DNA of 64,000 nucleotides, taken from positions 57,313 through 121,312 of the forward strand of contig NZ_JAFFPZ010000009.1 of the NCBI RefSeq assembly GCF_016918505.1, written 5' to 3'. Positions 61,647 through 64,000 of the stretch are shown here, piece after piece (the stretch's first letter is position 1; every line of letters starts with the position of its first letter). The notes below the pieces were generated by a model. That model was not told where the DNA came from and did not search any database. It worked only from the letters and a program-made list of their open reading frames with translations. The position numbers and the translations under genes are program-made. This stretch comes from Desulforhopalus vacuolatus (GTDB lineage Bacteria; Desulfobacterota; Desulfobulbia; Desulfobulbales; Desulfocapsaceae).

Positions 61647-62334
61647 TTGCAGCGCGGTAAGATCTTCAACGAGGATGCCTTAAATTCCAACGCACCGTAT
61701 ATAGAAAATCTTGAGGCTAATAATCTCCATTATATCCTGGGCGCAAAGCCGGGAGATCACCAGTTTCTTTTTCAGTACGTGGACGATGCCGTGGCCAGGG
61801 GAGAGGGCATGGAACTGACGGTAACCCAACAGAATACGCCCCACTTAACGCATTGCTTTCGTGTCGTTTATAACGCTCCTCTCAATAAATCACACCAGAA
61901 TACAAGGGTTACTTTTGTCGAATACTGGGAAGAAAACAGTAAGACCGGCAAAACACAACACTTCACCTGGGTTACCGATTTGACCATCACCGAAGAGAGT
62001 ATCTTTCATTTTATGCGTGGTGCCCGTGCCAGGTGGAAGATTGAGAACGAAACGTTCAACACCTTGAAAAATCAGGGCTATCAATTCGATCATAATTTTG
62101 GCCTCGGCAAGAAACACCTGACTGAACTCTTTGTTCTCCTCATGATGTTCCTTTCTCATTGATCAGATTCTGCAGTTATGTTGCCCTCTGTTTCAGGCTG
62201 CCTGCAAGAGATTTAAGACGAGAAGATTATTCTGGGAAAATGTACGCAGTAAATTTCGGGAGTTTTACGTCGAGAATATGGAGGATTTATATCGTTCCCT
62301 GTTGGTGTACAATCCGGTTCCGCTGCAATACTGA
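61647..62334 (+). pseudogene. DDE transposase remnant (5' truncated, frameshifted)
   Basis: The visible frame begins abruptly with the middle of a transposase and reads RARWKIENETFNTLKNQGY (the Glu of the DDE triad) and FDHNFGLGKKHLTELFVLLM. At about 62150 the frame ends in FLSH-stop, but the sequence continues in another frame as FLIDQILQLCCPLFQAACKR, then RSLLVYNPVPLQY and TGA at 62332-62334. The first catalytic half is missing and one frameshift is present, so it is dead. It resembles IS4-superfamily transposases, but the exact IS family is not certain. Confidence 0.8.
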
Positions 62335-62434
62335 CGCTATAATCGGACTAATATAAAAGATGAGATCCCTGCTCGAAAAATACTGACAGGGGCAAATGGA
62401 TTAGTGTGTCAAAAAGACATCATAAACACGGCTG

Positions 62435-62560
62435 GTTTCCACTCAATTTGCATCTTGTTGGTCAAAAACCACATTATACTTTTTGGTTTTGTACTGAATT
62501 CACAGCCGATGGTAGTAAAATCAATTTCAGGCCGTTTTTTAGCTCCAACCGGGAATAGCT
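62435..62560 (-). repeat. Inverted repeat copy A (at least 126 bp)
   Basis: Read on the minus strand it begins AGCTATTCCCGGTTGGAGCT and matches 63874-64000 with about nine mismatches over 126 bases. Its inner end fuses to the hicB frame and supplies its stop codon. The outer limit is not known because copy B runs off the window. Confidence 0.85.
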
Positions 62561-62736
62561 GTACAGGCAGTAAGATAGTCGTCAACTGACTCTTGAAAGG
62601 CTGTTTCCAACTCGGTGACAGATTCGCCATGAAAACCAACAACATCACGGATGCCAATAATATGGCCGACAAAGATATGATCCTCAGAGTCAAATTCAAC
62701 TTTGGCGAAATAGCCTTTATGATTCATCCCTTTCAT
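62539..62736 (-). pseudogene. hicB: Truncated HicB-like antitoxin
   Basis: The 65-aa open frame reads like a HicB N terminus: HKGYFAKVEFDSEDHIFVGH, GIRDVVGFHGESVTELETAF and QESVDDYLTAC. Normal HicB antitoxins of this group are about 110 aa, with a C-terminal DNA-binding part. Here the frame runs into repeat copy A after YLTAC and ends with AIPGWS-stop taken from the repeat, so the C-terminal half is lost. Its ATG overlaps the TGA of the hicA remnant (ATGA), as in intact hicAB. Confidence 0.78.
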
Positions 62737-62857
62737 GGTGTCTCTCCTATTTTCTTTATGAATTCACGAGCATCCTTAATGCGATACCTCAAAGCTTCTC
62801 TCTCAGGATGTGGTCTGTGAAAATCGTTGCCAAAGTTTTTTGGTGTTTTGTTTTCAT
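62733..62857 (-). pseudogene. hicA: hicA remnant with internal deletion
   Basis: From an ATG at 62855-62857 one frame reads MKTKHQKTLATIF, the usual HicA start. A different frame then reads FHRPHPEREALRYRIKDARE and FIKKIGETP-stop, the usual HicA end. The two are joined at a shared TTTTC, so about 50 central codons have been removed and the frame broken. No toxin can be made. It lies immediately before the hicB fragment. Confidence 0.72.
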
Positions 62858-63039
62858 ACTAATTATGATAGCGAATAATGATTGCGTAGAACAACAGCTC
62901 AAAATAGGCAAGGAGGCTTTCCAACACCCGCGCATTACCTGTACCCAAAGTTACGAAGAACTCGTAAAAGGCCCATTTGGGGGTCTATAAATAAATATTG
63001 AAAGCAGCGTTCTTTGGGTTTCAGAGTGCATGCGTATTG

Positions 63040-63396
63040 TTATCCATCCATTTTTAGTTCATATCTTGCCGCTATGACCTCGCACCATTCGTCTTCGTTG
63101 TTTGATATGACAAAATGATGGAGTTCTTCATCCAATGATGCAGTCGAGTCCTCTCTGAGAGAACGAATATCATCAGAATCCATTATTTCGAGAACCTGTG
63201 CCTCCGGCAGATTCTTATAGCCATTAGCCATGCGGTACAAAAAAAGATAGACAGTACCGAAGGAAATAATCTGTTTTTTATTTTTCCAATCGATAAAGGA
63301 TAACTCGACTTGTCCTTTCGAGAATGTAAAGCAAAATTCACCCTCGGGATCATTTAGGTCAAGTTGATTTTCAATTCTATTATAGTTCATTCTCAT
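63040..63396 (-). CDS. Hypothetical protein
   Basis: A 118-aa open frame starting MRMNYNRIENQLDLNDPEGE, rich in Asp, Glu and Asn, without signal peptide or membrane segment. I do not recognise a family. It contains IDWKNKKQIISFGTVYLFLY and ends ISNNEDEWCEVIAARYELKM. It lies between decayed genes, so it could be a recent passenger or a remnant, though its frame is uninterrupted. There is no clear ribosome site. Confidence 0.5.
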   Translation of the reverse strand: MRMNYNRIENQLDLNDPEGEFCFTFSKGQVELSFIDWKNKKQIISFGTVYLFLYRMANGYKNLPEAQVLEIMDSDDIRSLREDSTASLDEELHHFVISNNEDEWCEVIAARYELKMDG

Positions 63397-63466
63397 TGCT
63401 CTTGGCTAACAACGTTGAGCTATGCGGCTGCCGTGCCAGACGAACGGGACGAACGGGGTCATCTGA

Positions 63467-63873
63467 TTACTCGAAATTAACGTCCCATTCAGAGGCGTTT
63501 ATTGAGCCTATATCTTCATTTCTACCATCATATTCGACATTATAGGTTCTGTGTTTTTCACGAAGTTGAAATCCGATGTCATGTTCTAAAACTTTCCGAC
63601 CTTTACCACGAAATCCCAATTTCGAATGAATTGTTTCTAGAAAACTTCGGCTTCCTACAGCTACACTTTCACTCCAACCCGGTTGCCTGCCGCAGGTCCT
63701 GTTGGTAACGGATTCATTTACCAATTCTTTGTGAGTCTCTCGGAAGGTACTATAGGATGCAAACCCTGTAAGTTTCGCTAACTTTTGATAATCAATGAGC
63801 ACTGACTTCCTTTTAGGCATCTGGATTTCATTATATCCACAAAAAGGCCACTCAGAGGGATGTGCAACGACAC
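63467..63873 (-). pseudogene. REP-associated tyrosine transposase, C-terminal fragment
   Basis: The frame reads HPSEWPFCGYNEIQMPKRKS, LIDYQKLAKLTGFASYSTF, PGWSESVAVGSRSFLETIHS, KLGFRGKGRKV, and ends GRNEDIGSINASEWDVNFE. This is the C-terminal half of a Y1/REP-associated transposase (RayT type). The conserved frame continues upstream of the first ATG (63820) to about 63873, where it stops at repeat copy B. The catalytic Tyr and HUH half is missing. It is cut by the same repeat end that cuts hicB. Confidence 0.78.
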
Positions 63874-64000
63874 CAGCTATTCCCGGTTGGAGCTAAAAAA
63901 CGGCCTGAAATTGATTTTCGTACCATCGGCTGTGAATTCAGCACAAAACCAAACAGTATAATGTGGTTTTTGAGCAACAATATGCAAATCGGGTGGGAAC
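63874..64000 (+). repeat. Inverted repeat copy B (runs off window)
   Basis: It begins AGCTATTCCCGGTTGGAGCT and is the inverted counterpart of copy A (62435-62560). Both copies keep an open frame reading FPVGAKKRPEIDF and FSTKPxSIMWFL, and most differences are conservative, so the repeat may be part of a coding element extending beyond the window. Confidence 0.85.

Noticed and set aside
62409..62699. 96-codon minus-strand frame overlapping hicB
   Set aside because: It runs in a different frame from the recognisable HicB sequence. Only its last part, inside repeat copy A, resembles the frame kept in copy B.

Overview
The window looks like a chromosomal segment of an anaerobic Desulfobacterota bacterium, most likely Desulfobulbales-like. 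This is inferred from gene content: a D. gigas-type molybdenum aldehyde oxidoreductase whose maturation genes follow the Desulfovibrio DVU_1551-DVU_1559 order, two iron-type alcohol dehydrogenases beside an NtrC-type two-component system, YeeE/YedE sulfur transporters, and a fatty-acid-like cluster of the kind reported from Desulfotalea. No rRNA was found and nothing fixes the species. By eye, 10-28 kb is richer in G+C than 34-55 kb.

Layout. 1-10.7 kb: housekeeping genes (tgt, yajC, RNase HI, glyoxalase, tRNA-Gly, a DHH-CBS protein, a SprT-like protein, an NlpC/P60 lipoprotein, plsY, a methyltransferase). 10.8-22.7 kb: a minus-strand aldehyde oxidoreductase locus, with mop upstream and nine accessory genes (MobA-HD fusion, XdhC, PaaK-like ligase, radical SAM TrsS, C-GCAxxG-C-C protein, methyltransferase, two-CxxC protein, FAD/Fe-S oxidoreductase, histidine phosphatase). 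23-28.3 kb: iron alcohol dehydrogenase, sigma-54 activator, histidine kinase and a second iron alcohol dehydrogenase. A near-consensus -24/-12 promoter lies before the first dehydrogenase and a 48-bp dyad lies upstream of it. Together these suggest regulated alcohol to aldehyde to acid oxidation. 28.5-36 kb: YeeE/YedE pair, patatin, GGDEF-EAL protein, NhaA and a small exported protein.

36.4-55.5 kb: the standout. Twenty co-directional minus-strand genes, mostly overlapping, form a specialised type II fatty-acid/polyene-like system. It has three intact ketosynthases, two ketosynthase-like proteins without the catalytic Cys, two ACPs, a ketoreductase, two hotdog dehydratases, a thioesterase, a PaaK-like ligase, two acyltransferases, a glycosyltransferase, a B12-binding radical SAM enzyme, a phytoene-desaturase-like oxidoreductase, and an export set (LolA, MMPL exporter, lipoprotein). 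The content mixes aryl-polyene clusters with the clusters proposed for ladderane lipids. No ammonia-lyase is present, and the product cannot be read from sequence.

55.8-60 kb: the oxidative pentose phosphate genes zwf-pgl-gnd. 60.2-64 kb: accessory DNA, with an intact-looking RES toxin/antitoxin pair followed by decayed genes (DDE transposase, hicA with an internal deletion, truncated hicB, truncated REP-associated transposase). The last two are cut by inverted copies of one repeat of at least 126 bp. A family of dispersed intergenic repeats (motifs like ATTCGTGTTTATCCGTG, ATACCATTTACATTTTG, and purine-rich GGGAGACGGG tracts) fills most gaps between transcription units.
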